Assembly: GCF_900182575.1 (NCBI RefSeq)
Contig: NZ_FXSZ01000001.1
Location: 620,001 to 684,000 of the forward strand
Origin: Solitalea koreensis
Lineage (GTDB): Bacteria > Bacteroidota > Bacteroidia > Sphingobacteriales > Sphingobacteriaceae
Reading direction: 5' to 3'
DNA length: 64,000 nt
Below, piece after piece: positions 24,894 to 33,261 of this stretch. A model generated the notes under the pieces. It ran no database searches and was not told the DNA's origin. It was given only the letters and a program-made list of their open reading frames with translations. The position numbers and the translations under genes are program-made. Position 1 is the stretch's first letter. The number at the start of each line of letters is the position of its first letter.

Positions 24894-26132
24894 ATGCTGT
24901 TCATCAACATAAAAGAACTTTGTGGCATACTTCCGGCTGGCAAATCACGTTTACAAGGAGCCGAAATGACTGAAATGCAAACTATTAAAAATGCATGGCT
25001 AAAGGTTCAAGATGGAAAGATTATTGATTTTGGGTCGATGAATTCCTCAACTGATGATTTTCATCTAACTACAAAAGATACTATTGATGCTTCCGGAAAG
25101 TTTATGCTTCCCGCTTGGTGTGATTCACATACCCATCTTGTTTTCGCAGCTCCCCGTGAAGAGGAATTTGTGATGAAGATTCAAGGCAAAACCTATGAAG
25201 AAATTGCGGCAGCAGGAGGAGGGATCCTAAACTCCGCGCGTAAACTAGCAAATACCTCGGAAGATGCACTTTACGAAAGTGCAGCCAAGCGTTTGGAGGA
25301 GGTAATGAGCCTGGGAACCGGAGCCATTGAAATTAAAAGCGGTTACGGATTAAGTTACGAAGCTGAACTAAAAATGCTTCGTGTAATCCGCAGGTTAAAA
25401 GAAAACTATCCTCTCCCTGTAAAGGCCACTTTTCTTGGCGCCCACGCTTTCCCTCAGGAATTCAAACAGAATCACGGAGGTTATATCGATTTATTAATCA
25501 ATCAACTTTTACCAACAATCGCCGACGAAGGGTTAGCGGACTATATCGATGCTTTTTGTGAGCAGGGTTATTTTTCTATTGCTGAGACCGAACGCATTAT
25601 TGATGCAGGTGCAAAATATGGACTAAAAGCTAAAATTCACGCCAATCAATTCACGAGCAGCGGCGCAACTGAAGCCTGCATTAAAAAAGGTGCTTTATCG
25701 GTTGATCATTTGGAAGTAACCGATGATGCGGTAATTAAATCTTTAAAAGGTTCTGAAACCATGCCGACTTTACTTCCCTCTTGCTCATTGTTTATCAACA
25801 TCCCATTTGCCGATGCTCGTGGAATGATCAACGCAGGGCTGGGTGTAGCCTTAGCATCCGATTTTAACCCCGGCACAACACCAACCGGCAACATGAATTT
25901 GGCAGTTGCGCTGGCTTGTATCCGCATGAAAATGCTTCCGACCGAAGCAATCAATGCTGCTACTTTAAATGGGGCATACGCTATGGATTTAGCGGCAACT
26001 CATGGCAGCATTACAGTTGGGAAACAAGCTAACCTCATTCTAACCAAAGAAATACCTTCATTAGCCTATTTGCCGTATGCTTTTGGCTCCAATTTGGTAG
26101 AGAATGTGTTTATTAATGGTAAAAAAGTATAG
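24894..26132 (+). CDS. hutI: Imidazolonepropionase
   Basis: The 412-residue amidohydrolase opens the imidazolone ring to give N-formimidoyl-glutamate, the third step of histidine degradation. WCDSHTHLVFAAPREEEF carries the first His-x-His metal site, AAGGGILNSARK and AIEIKSGYGLSYE are HutI-specific, KIHANQFTSSGA supplies a further His, and LASDFNPGTTPTGN the catalytic Asp. It is separated from hutU by about 6 kb of unrelated genes but close to hutG, so the pathway is split into at least two transcription units. Confidence 0.95.
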   Translation: MLFINIKELCGILPAGKSRLQGAEMTEMQTIKNAWLKVQDGKIIDFGSMNSSTDDFHLTTKDTIDASGKFMLPAWCDSHTHLVFAAPREEEFVMKIQGKTYEEIAAAGGGILNSARKLANTSEDALYESAAKRLEEVMSLGTGAIEIKSGYGLSYEAELKMLRVIRRLKENYPLPVKATFLGAHAFPQEFKQNHGGYIDLLINQLLPTIADEGLADYIDAFCEQGYFSIAETERIIDAGAKYGLKAKIHANQFTSSGATEACIKKGALSVDHLEVTDDAVIKSLKGSETMPTLLPSCSLFINIPFADARGMINAGLGVALASDFNPGTTPTGNMNLAVALACIRMKMLPTEAINAATLNGAYAMDLAATHGSITVGKQANLILTKEIPSLAYLPYAFGSNLVENVFINGKKV

Positions 26133-26144
26133 CTTAGAAAAAAC

Positions 26145-26202
26145 CTTCGATTCCGCTCAGGATGACTAAAAAATAACACTGTTACCCTGAGCAGAGTCGA
26201 AG
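26145..26202. repeat. REP-like palindrome
   Basis: CTTCGATTCCGCTCAGG (26145-26161) and CCTGAGCAGAGTCGAAG (26186-26202) form an almost perfect 17-bp inverted repeat. The element lies just after hutI and could also end its transcript, although no T-run follows. It is the best-preserved copy of the CTGAGCGGAGTCGAA family in the window. Confidence 0.8.
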
Positions 26203-26227
26203 TGTCAATACTCAAATCACAAAAAAA

Positions 26228-26563
26228 ATGATACTTGTTTCTAAACGGTTTCTAAAATTATTAACGGGTAACTTTGCGCAAGCAATAGCATTGTACCCAT
26301 TCATAATTGTGGAGTATAAAGAGCTGAAAGATGATGCATCTATTATAAATCATGAGCTCATTCATCATCGTCAGCAACGAGAATTATTAGTGATTGTGTT
26401 TTATCTATGGTATGTAATTGAATATATTTTCAGGAGAATACAGCACAAAACTCATTACGAAGCTTATCTGAATATTAGTTTTGAGCGAGAGGCCTACCAA
26501 AACGACAAAAACCTTAATTACCTTAAAAACCGAAAGGCTTGGTCATTTTTTAAATACTTTTAA
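26228..26563 (+). CDS. Small HExxH-containing membrane-associated protein
   Basis: This 111-residue protein contains NHELIHHRQQRELL, which includes a HExxH zinc-protease-like motif, followed by a hydrophobic helix (LLVIVFYLWYVIEYIF) and then SFEREAYQND with a possible third ligand Glu. The order HExxH, helix and ERExY resembles a minimal gluzincin core. No substrate is suggested. It lies between hutI and hutG on the same strand. Function is unproven; the motif could be structural. Confidence 0.6.
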   Translation: MILVSKRFLKLLTGNFAQAIALYPFIIVEYKELKDDASIINHELIHHRQQRELLVIVFYLWYVIEYIFRRIQHKTHYEAYLNISFEREAYQNDKNLNYLKNRKAWSFFKYF

Positions 26564-26651
26564 TGGGCAATAAAGACTCAAGAGTATAGATTAATAGACC
26601 GTAGACATTTATGTTCTGCCTTTTGCTTTCTACTTTTAACTTAATACATCA

Positions 26652-27674
26652 ATGCACTTAAGAGCTTATACCCGTTCCTATATTGATCAATTTACCTTCA
26701 CCCGCCCAGAAGAAGTCAAGTTGGGAGAAACAGTTCAGACCGTTTCCAATCCTGAAAACTGGAAAGAAGAACTGTTAACAAGCACTGCAAAATTTGTATT
26801 GTTAGGATTGCCGGAAGATATTGGCGTGAAGGCTAATTTAGGACGCGAAGGCACCCGTTCGGCATGGCAAACGGCCTTTCAGTCCCTCATGAATGTGCAG
26901 AGTAATGAATGGCTCGAAGGTGATCAATTATTGGTACTTGGCCATATTGATTTCACTGATTTATTAGACAAGGCTGACCAACTAAATATCTACAATACTG
27001 CCGATCTTCAATCCATGCGAGTATTAGTAGAACAGGTAGACGAACGTGTTTGTGAGGTTGTTAAAGTGATTGCGCAAGCGGGCAAAATACCGGTTTGTAT
27101 CGGCGGAGGACATAACAATTGTTATCCGATCATAAAGGCAATTGCAGAAGCCAACGGTAACCCTATTAATGCAATCAATCTCGATGCCCATGCCGACTTT
27201 CGTATTTTAGAAGGCCGCCATAGCGGCAATGGTTTTAGTTACGCTTTTGAAAATGGTTATCTGAAGAAATATTACGTAATCGGCTTACATACCAATTACA
27301 ATTCACAAACTACAATTAACCGCTTACGAAGCTCTAGAAACATTGGCTTTTCCTGGTTTCAAGATATATTTATTCAGCAACAAAAAACATTCAACACTGT
27401 CATTGATGAGGCCGTGGAGTTTAGTGAAGGAAGCCCCTGTGGGCTGGAGCTTGATCTGGATAGCGTGGCGAATATGCCATCAAGCGCTCAAAGTCCAAGT
27501 GGAATAACCGCAGAGCAAGCACGTTTATACCTAAGCAGAGTAGCCGAACGGACAAACATTACCTACTTGCATTTACCGGAAGGAGCTCCATCGCTTGCTC
27601 CGCCTCATGACAATTCAGTTCCCAAACTTATTGCTTACCTGGTAACTGATTTTATAAAAGCAGCAAAAAAATAA
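26652..27674 (+). CDS. hutG: Formimidoylglutamase (arginase/ureohydrolase family)
   Basis: The 340-residue protein has the ureohydrolase metal-binding motifs: GGGHNN with the first His, NLDAHADFR with Asp-x-His-x-Asp, and LELDLDSVANMPSSAQSPSG with the last Asp-x-Asp. These bind two manganese ions. The SPSG segment and the position next to hutI support N-formimidoyl-glutamate as substrate, giving glutamate and formamide. It ends in a convergent arrangement with the 5-FCL gene. Confidence 0.88.
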   Translation: MHLRAYTRSYIDQFTFTRPEEVKLGETVQTVSNPENWKEELLTSTAKFVLLGLPEDIGVKANLGREGTRSAWQTAFQSLMNVQSNEWLEGDQLLVLGHIDFTDLLDKADQLNIYNTADLQSMRVLVEQVDERVCEVVKVIAQAGKIPVCIGGGHNNCYPIIKAIAEANGNPINAINLDAHADFRILEGRHSGNGFSYAFENGYLKKYYVIGLHTNYNSQTTINRLRSSRNIGFSWFQDIFIQQQKTFNTVIDEAVEFSEGSPCGLELDLDSVANMPSSAQSPSGITAEQARLYLSRVAERTNITYLHLPEGAPSLAPPHDNSVPKLIAYLVTDFIKAAKK

Positions 27675-27683
27675 TACTCTTAA

Positions 27684-27735
27684 ATCCCCTAAAAAGGACA
27701 AAGTATTTTGGAACATCCCTTTTAGGGTGAGAGGG
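27684..27735. terminator. Hairpin between convergent hutG and 5-FCL genes
   Basis: CCCCTAAAAAGG and CCCTTTTAGGG flank about 20 bases in the gap between hutG and the 5-FCL gene. The composition also resembles a widespread Bacteroidota spacer repeat (TCCCCTAAA...TTTAGGG), so it may be a repeat element acting as a two-way terminator. The right arm overlaps the last bases of the 5-FCL gene. Confidence 0.5.
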
Positions 27736-28309
27736 GGGTAAATGAATACGTCGATTGCGGACAGATGCACTGTTGCAATGGAACATCATATTCATTGATA
27801 TCATCCATCGTTTCTATAGGTTCAAATTGTGATAGTCCAACAATTTGAACATCTAAACGGCATTCGGCTAAAAAACGATCGTAGAATCCTTTTCCGTAAC
27901 CAATCCGATACCCTTTTTTGTCGAAAGCTAATAAGGGAACAACCACCATATCAATTTCTTGAGGAGAAACTTTGTCGCCCGAAACAGGCTCCGGTATATT
28001 CCAATTATTCTTTTCTATTTTAAGATGTGCATTATTATAGATAAAATGTTCGAGTGTTAAGGCTGAAAAATTACTCTTCGGAACTACGATTTGTATTTTG
28101 GGATGGTTCGCTTCAAGCCATTCAATTATTAAATAGGTATTAATTTCGTGCCTTTCAATAATCGGCAGAAAAATATGCAGCACTTTAACCTCAGAAAGAT
28201 CAAGCATACCAAACCGATGGGCAATCTGCTGGTTAAAGTGTTTGAAATCGTGCTCGCTTAACTGCTTACGTTTTTCAAGGTAAATTTTGCGAAGTTCTGC
28301 TTTTCTCAA
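27722..28309 (-). CDS. 5-formyltetrahydrofolate cyclo-ligase
   Basis: The 195-residue protein matches the family in length and motifs. The basic N-terminus KAELRKIYLEKRKQLS is followed by the ATP- and folate-binding segment GYRIGYGKGFYDRFLAE. It converts 5-formyl-THF to 5,10-methenyl-THF using ATP, salvaging a folate storage form. It is transcribed opposite to hutG and downstream of efp, from which a hairpin separates it. Confidence 0.92.
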   Translation of the reverse strand: MRKAELRKIYLEKRKQLSEHDFKHFNQQIAHRFGMLDLSEVKVLHIFLPIIERHEINTYLIIEWLEANHPKIQIVVPKSNFSALTLEHFIYNNAHLKIEKNNWNIPEPVSGDKVSPQEIDMVVVPLLAFDKKGYRIGYGKGFYDRFLAECRLDVQIVGLSQFEPIETMDDINEYDVPLQQCICPQSTYSFTPLSP

Positions 28310-28369
28310 ATGAATAATCTTTAACCAAAGATAATTTACATATTGGAAATTTACACATATATATAAACG

Positions 28370-28404
28370 ACAAGAGGCGCTCCTCGAACAGAAACGCCTC
28401 TTGT
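28370..28404 (-). terminator. Hairpin downstream of efp
   Basis: ACAAGAGGCG (28370-28379) and CGCCTCTTGT (28395-28404) pair perfectly over 10 bp, 24 bp beyond the efp stop. The minus-strand tail CGTTTATAT is only weakly T-rich, so termination strength is uncertain. Confidence 0.55.
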
Positions 28405-28428
28405 TTTGTTTTATAGTTCTTGACGGAC

Positions 28429-28989
28429 TTATTTCACACGTTCAATATAGTCGCCAGTTCGGGTATCAATGCGTACTTTATCACCTTCATTGATGAACAA
28501 TGGAACGCGAATTTCAGCTCCGGTTTCTACCGTAGCTGCTTTAGTAACGTTGGTAGCTGTATTCCCTTTTACTGCCGGTTCGCTGTAAGTAATTACAAGC
28601 TCAACATGACTAGGCATTTGCGCCATAATAGGCTCATCATTTTCAATCGCAACGGTTACTTGCATGCCTTCTGTTAAAAATTTCACGCCATCGCCGAACA
28701 TCACTTTTGGGACATAAATCTGGTCGTAAGTGTTATTGTCCATAACTACTAAATTATCGCCCTCTTCGTATAAGTACTGATAATTTTGAGTTTCAACACG
28801 AGCAATTGTTACCTCCTCATCCGTACGGAAACGATACTCTATAAATTTTCCGGTTTTTACATTGCGCATGTTTGCTTGGTAGAAAGCGCGAAGGTTACCT
28901 GGTGTACGGTGAACAAACTCTTCCACTAAAACCAATTCCCCATTGAAACGAAGTATATTTCCTGTTTTTACTTCTGATGCCTTTGCCAT
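28429..28989 (-). CDS. efp: Elongation factor P
   Basis: EF-P relieves ribosome stalling at polyproline stretches. The 186-residue protein has the three barrel domains, with VKTGNILRFNGELVLVEEF at the start and the C-terminal signature GAEIRVPLFINEGDKVRIDT. The loop that reaches the peptidyl-transfer centre reads RTPGNLRAF. At the tip, where lysine or arginine is modified in other bacteria (PGKG or PGR), there is Asn32 instead. This suggests an unmodified or differently modified EF-P. Gene identity is secure. Confidence 0.95.
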   Translation of the reverse strand: MAKASEVKTGNILRFNGELVLVEEFVHRTPGNLRAFYQANMRNVKTGKFIEYRFRTDEEVTIARVETQNYQYLYEEGDNLVVMDNNTYDQIYVPKVMFGDGVKFLTEGMQVTVAIENDEPIMAQMPSHVELVITYSEPAVKGNTATNVTKAATVETGAEIRVPLFINEGDKVRIDTRTGDYIERVK

Positions 28990-29107
28990 AAAAAATTCTT
29001 CTTATTGATTGATTAAAATCGAGTTGCAAAGATACTTTTATAAAGACAAATGGCAAAAGCGGGAATGCAAATGTTTCCTATTGGCTTTTTAATAATGACC
29101 TGCCTAC

Positions 29108-29725
29108 TTATTTATAATCCTGAACATTAAGTCTTTTCTTACAAAAGCTGTATTCATGTTCCTGGTTGGAACAGATAAGGGTAAGCCTGTTTTGGGAGAA
29201 ACGGGAAATTAAGGACAGGTACCAATCGATCCCTTGATTGTCAAGATTTGCGGTAGGCTCATCCAATAGCAAAATTGGAGAGGAAGAGCAGAAAGCCAGG
29301 GCTAATTTTACTCTCTGTTTCATACCCGATGAGAAGTTCTTGATGCAACGGTTACGGTACTTTTCGAATCCGAGCAGGTTGATTATTTCTTTATTATCAA
29401 AACCTTGCAAGTATTCTTTGAAACCAAAATGAAAATCAATGATTTCAGTTAAGGTGAAATCTTCAACCAATTCGAGATAGGGAGAGGCAAAGCTAAGGTG
29501 TTTGAAAACATTCTCGACTTCTAGCGCTTCGCCTTTGAAAGTATAAGTGATGTTGCCTTCGGAAGGAGACAGATTAGAAGCCACGATCTGAACAAGCGTT
29601 GACTTGCCCGACCCGTTGGCTCCTAAAATGGCATATGATTCAGCTTCGTTGAAACTATAATCAATTCCGCGAAATATCCACTCACGATTAAAACGTCGTC
29701 CGATATTTTGCAGTGTAATCTCCAT
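29108..29725 (-). CDS. ABC transporter ATP-binding protein
   Basis: The 205-residue ATPase has Walker A GANGSGKS (residues 35-42), the signature NFSSGMKQRVKLALAF, and Walker B ILLLDEPTANLD with catalytic Glu. Its short length resembles single-domain exporters such as CcmA or LolD types; no permease is encoded nearby. The gene overlaps the end of lpxA by one base, so it is translated from the lpx transcript, hinting at a role in envelope or lipid transport. The substrate is unknown. Confidence 0.88.
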   Translation of the reverse strand: MEITLQNIGRRFNREWIFRGIDYSFNEAESYAILGANGSGKSTLVQIVASNLSPSEGNITYTFKGEALEVENVFKHLSFASPYLELVEDFTLTEIIDFHFGFKEYLQGFDNKEIINLLGFEKYRNRCIKNFSSGMKQRVKLALAFCSSSPILLLDEPTANLDNQGIDWYLSLISRFSQNRLTLICSNQEHEYSFCKKRLNVQDYK

Positions 29726-30507
29726 TAATTGCTGCTAAAACCTTTCATAATACCCCTGTTTGAGTTACGGATGAAATTAACAATCTCATCGCGCTCTTCA
29801 GTTGGAGTAATATCCGTTTCTATAATATCCAATGCTTTGGTATTGTTATAGTTCTTCATGTAAAGAATGCGGTAGATATCCTGAATTTGGTTGATCTGTT
29901 CAGAAGTAAATCCCCTTCTGCGTAAACCAACAGAGTTAATACCTACATACGAAAGAGGTTCACGACCCGCTTTCGTAAATGGAGGAACGTCTTTTTTAAC
30001 CAATGATCCGCCTGATACCATGGCATGTGATCCTATTGAAACAAACTGATGGATCGCCGAAGTGCCTCCAATAATTGCCCAGTCGTCAATAGAAACATGA
30101 CCGGCAACCTGAACTGAGTTTGCCAATATACAGTTGTTTCCGATTATACAATCATGTGCAACGTGAGTGTAGGCCATTAGTAAGCAGTTGCTTCCGATGC
30201 GTGTTTCCATACGATCAGTTGTGCCGCGATTTACGGTTACACATTCACGAATAGTGGTATTATCACCAATAACCGCAGTGGTTTCTTCGCCTCCAAATTT
30301 CAAATCCTGTGGAATGGCTGAAATTACAGCACCAGGAAATATTCTGCAATTTTTACCAATTCGAGCACCGTTCATGATCGTTACATTCGATCCGATCCAA
30401 GTGCCTTCACCAATTTCAACATCTTTGTGAATGGTTACAAATGGCTCAATTACTACATTGTCGGCAATTTTGGCCTGCGGGTGGATATAAGCTAGTGGTT
30501 GGATCAT
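29725..30507 (-). CDS. lpxA: UDP-N-acetylglucosamine acyltransferase
   Basis: LpxA performs the first step of lipid A synthesis, adding a hydroxyacyl chain from ACP to UDP-GlcNAc. The 260-residue protein is a left-handed beta-helix of hexapeptide repeats (IADNVVIEPFVTIHKDVEIG) with LpxA markers SAIPQDLKFGGEETT, IRECVTVNRGT and AYTHVAHDCIIGNN, the last with the catalytic His. The start overlaps the lpxC/fabZ stop by 4 bases (ATGA), which indicates translational coupling. Confidence 0.96.
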   Translation of the reverse strand: MIQPLAYIHPQAKIADNVVIEPFVTIHKDVEIGEGTWIGSNVTIMNGARIGKNCRIFPGAVISAIPQDLKFGGEETTAVIGDNTTIRECVTVNRGTTDRMETRIGSNCLLMAYTHVAHDCIIGNNCILANSVQVAGHVSIDDWAIIGGTSAIHQFVSIGSHAMVSGGSLVKKDVPPFTKAGREPLSYVGINSVGLRRRGFTSEQINQIQDIYRILYMKNYNNTKALDIIETDITPTEERDEIVNFIRNSNRGIMKGFSSN

Positions 30508-31904
30508 GCGTTGGGTCTTCTTGCAATTTGGGCCATCATTTCTGATTCACAAACAATTTTATCACCTACGATAATGGTACCTTTCATTTGAGCAATACCA
30601 CGACGAATTGGCGCTAAAAGATCGCAACGAAGAATCAGTGTATCGCCCGGAACTACTTTCTCTTTAAATCGGGCATTTTCAACCTTCATAAAATACGTAA
30701 GGTAGTTTTCAGGATCAGGAACCGTATTTAAAACCAAAATACCTCCAGTTTGTGCTAAGGCTTCAATTTGAAGAACTCCAGGCATAACAGGGCTACCAGG
30801 GAAATGACCCACAAAAAATGGTTCATTCATGGTCACATTCTTTATCCCTACTACATGAGTTTCACTTAATTCCATTACCTTATCAACCAATAAAAATGGC
30901 GGACGGTGAGGAAGGCGAGCCATAATTTGATTCACATCATAAATAGGCTTAGCGCTTGTGTTGTAAACAGGGATTGTTTTGCCTCTACGCTCTTTTTTAA
31001 TAAGGGCTTTAATTTTACGGGCAAATGCAACGTTAGCCGCATGTCCAGGGCGAGCGGCCATGATATGAGCCTTAAGCGGCATACCGGCCAGCGCCAAATC
31101 GCCAATTACATCAAGTAGTTTATGTCGAGCGGGCTCATTTTGATGACGCAAAGAAATATTATTCAAAATACCTTCTTTAGCGACAGCTATTTTATCACGA
31201 TTAAACAATTTAGCCAGATGGCCTAATTCATCATCATTCACTTCTTTATCCACCACAACTATAGCGTTATTTAAATCACCCCCTTTAATAAGGTTATGTT
31301 TAAGCAACATTTCCAGTTCATGCAGGAAACAGAACGTACGGCAAGAAGCTATTTCTTTACGAAATTCTGAAATATGAGTGATGTTTGCGTGTTGAGTACC
31401 TAAAACAGGTGAATTATAGTCAACCATTACAGTTAAACGATAATCATCTGATGGCATTGCTACCATTTCTACTTTACGATCACCTTCAGCGTAATGAATA
31501 TTTTGATTAATTGAGAAATATTCACGATCAGCAGCTTGCTCAATAATGCCGGCGGTATCAATCGCGTCTAAAAACATAATTGAACTGCCGTCCATAATTG
31601 GCGCTTCCGGGCCATCAAGTTCGATAAGCACATTATCAACTTCCGAGCCGACCAACGCTGCCAAAACGTGTTCAATAGTGCTAACACTGCCACCGTTTTG
31701 TTCAAGGGTTGTTCCTCTTGAGGTATCAGTAACATTATCAACATCCGCATCAATTATAGGGCTACCAGGAAGGTCGATTCGTTGAAACTTGTAGCCATGG
31801 TTTTCGGGTGCCGGTTTAAAGGTCATACTCACTTTGGCACCGGTATGCAATCCAACGCCCGAAACAGTTACAGGAGAACTTAGGGTTCTTTGCTTTACAT
31901 TCAT
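30504..31904 (-). CDS. lpxC: Bifunctional UDP-3-O-acyl-GlcNAc deacetylase / 3-hydroxyacyl-ACP dehydratase
   Basis: This 466-residue fusion joins LpxC (about residues 1-310) to FabZ (about 320-466). The LpxC half shows TIEHVLAALVGSEVDNV with zinc ligand His79 and PARHKLLDVIGDLAL with further ligands. The FabZ half shows MARLPHRPPFLLVDKVMELS and GHFPGSPVMPGVLQIEALAQ with catalytic His and Glu. It combines the committed step of lipid A synthesis with fatty-acid dehydration, both drawing on hydroxyacyl-ACP. The fusion is known in Bacteroidota. lpxD lies upstream and lpxA overlaps its end. Confidence 0.96.
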   Translation of the reverse strand: MNVKQRTLSSPVTVSGVGLHTGAKVSMTFKPAPENHGYKFQRIDLPGSPIIDADVDNVTDTSRGTTLEQNGGSVSTIEHVLAALVGSEVDNVLIELDGPEAPIMDGSSIMFLDAIDTAGIIEQAADREYFSINQNIHYAEGDRKVEMVAMPSDDYRLTVMVDYNSPVLGTQHANITHISEFRKEIASCRTFCFLHELEMLLKHNLIKGGDLNNAIVVVDKEVNDDELGHLAKLFNRDKIAVAKEGILNNISLRHQNEPARHKLLDVIGDLALAGMPLKAHIMAARPGHAANVAFARKIKALIKKERRGKTIPVYNTSAKPIYDVNQIMARLPHRPPFLLVDKVMELSETHVVGIKNVTMNEPFFVGHFPGSPVMPGVLQIEALAQTGGILVLNTVPDPENYLTYFMKVENARFKEKVVPGDTLILRCDLLAPIRRGIAQMKGTIIVGDKIVCESEMMAQIARRPNA

Positions 31905-32122
31905 CCGCTAAAATGCTTTTTTCTGAAAATTAATTTGTTTTTTAAAAGGACATCAAGAACCCGCTTAATAAATTTATAATGGCCTTTTGAGAGTCTTCAC
32001 TCATACGGGTTTATTTTTAAGTGGGCAAAGTTATGAAAAACCATTGTTTTAGGTATCAATTTTCATTTTTTTGAAATGGAAGCGATATACTGAAACCAAT
32101 AATGGATATAAAAAGCTCTATT

Positions 32123-33163
32123 TTAGAGCTCCTTAGCCTCTAAGAGCAGTTTTTCAATCTCCTGAAGCTTTCGCTCAAGCTCTGGCAATCGGCGATATAC
32201 GGCATAGGCTTTAAGAGAATCGTTAAATGCAAAGGCTGGAGATCCATTCCATTTCTTGTCTTGTTCAACAATACTTTTAGAAACCCCTGATTGAGCGTTG
32301 ATTTTCGTTCCTTTTGAAATATTAATATGACCAACAATACCAACTTGTCCGCCAATGATACAATTTTCGCCCACTTTAGTACTTCCGGAAACTCCCGATT
32401 GTGAAGCGATAACTGTGTTTTGACCAATCTCCACATTGTGAGCAATCTGGATCAGGTTATCAAGTTTTACACCTTTGCGAATAATGGTTGAACCCATTGT
32501 AGCACGATCGATGGAAGCATTTGAGCCAATTTCTACATCATCTTCAATAATAACATTTCCAATCTGGCTCACTTTTGAATAACTGCCGTCGACTTGAGGT
32601 GCAAAACCAAAACCATCACTACCTATTACAGTACCGGAATGTATAATTACATTTTTACCTAAAACGCAATCAGAATAAATTTTCACACCGGCAAAAAGAA
32701 CCGTATTGTCATCAATAGTTACATTGTCGCCAACATAAACTTGTGGATAAATTTTAACATTGTTACCAATTTTTACGTTATTGCCAATGTATGCAAATGC
32801 ACCCACATACGGCTGAACTCCTAAAGTTGCAGAAGGACTTATAAATGCAGGTTGTTCTATCCCAACTTTATTGGACTTAATGGTATTGTATTTTTCGAGT
32901 AGCACAGAAAATGCAGTATATGCATTTTCAACCCGTATTAAAGTACAATTAACAGGAGCTGTCAACTGCAAATCTTGATTTATTATTACAATAGAGGCAT
33001 TAGTAGTATACAGAAAAGATTCATATTTGGGATTAGCCAAAAACGAGAGTGTTCCTTCTACCCCCTCTTCTATCTTTGCCAGGTCAGATACTGTTATATC
33101 CGGATTGCCTTCAACAATCCCATTCAATAACCTACTCAATTCTGCTGCGGAAAACCGGATCAT
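32123..33163 (-). CDS. lpxD: UDP-3-O-(3-hydroxyacyl)glucosamine N-acyltransferase
   Basis: The 346-residue protein has the LpxD N-terminal uridine-binding domain (about residues 1-100, including EGTLSFLANPKYESFLYTT) and then many hexapeptide repeats of a left-handed beta-helix (IGNNVKIGNNVKIYPQVYVG). IQIAHNVEIGQNTVIASQSG contains the catalytic His. The C-terminal helix (LPELERKLQEIEKLLLEAKE) is typical. It adds the second acyl chain in lipid A synthesis. It stands 218 bp upstream of lpxC/fabZ and 98 bp downstream of the HD gene. Confidence 0.96.
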   Translation of the reverse strand: MIRFSAAELSRLLNGIVEGNPDITVSDLAKIEEGVEGTLSFLANPKYESFLYTTNASIVIINQDLQLTAPVNCTLIRVENAYTAFSVLLEKYNTIKSNKVGIEQPAFISPSATLGVQPYVGAFAYIGNNVKIGNNVKIYPQVYVGDNVTIDDNTVLFAGVKIYSDCVLGKNVIIHSGTVIGSDGFGFAPQVDGSYSKVSQIGNVIIEDDVEIGSNASIDRATMGSTIIRKGVKLDNLIQIAHNVEIGQNTVIASQSGVSGSTKVGENCIIGGQVGIVGHINISKGTKINAQSGVSKSIVEQDKKWNGSPAFAFNDSLKAYAVYRRLPELERKLQEIEKLLLEAKEL

Positions 33164-33261
33164 ATCTATCTATTAGTTCTTAGAAAATTTTACAAATGTG
33201 AGCAATTGTCAATAAAAACAGAAACGTTTTTTTCTTTGAACTAATATACAGCAAGCAATAC

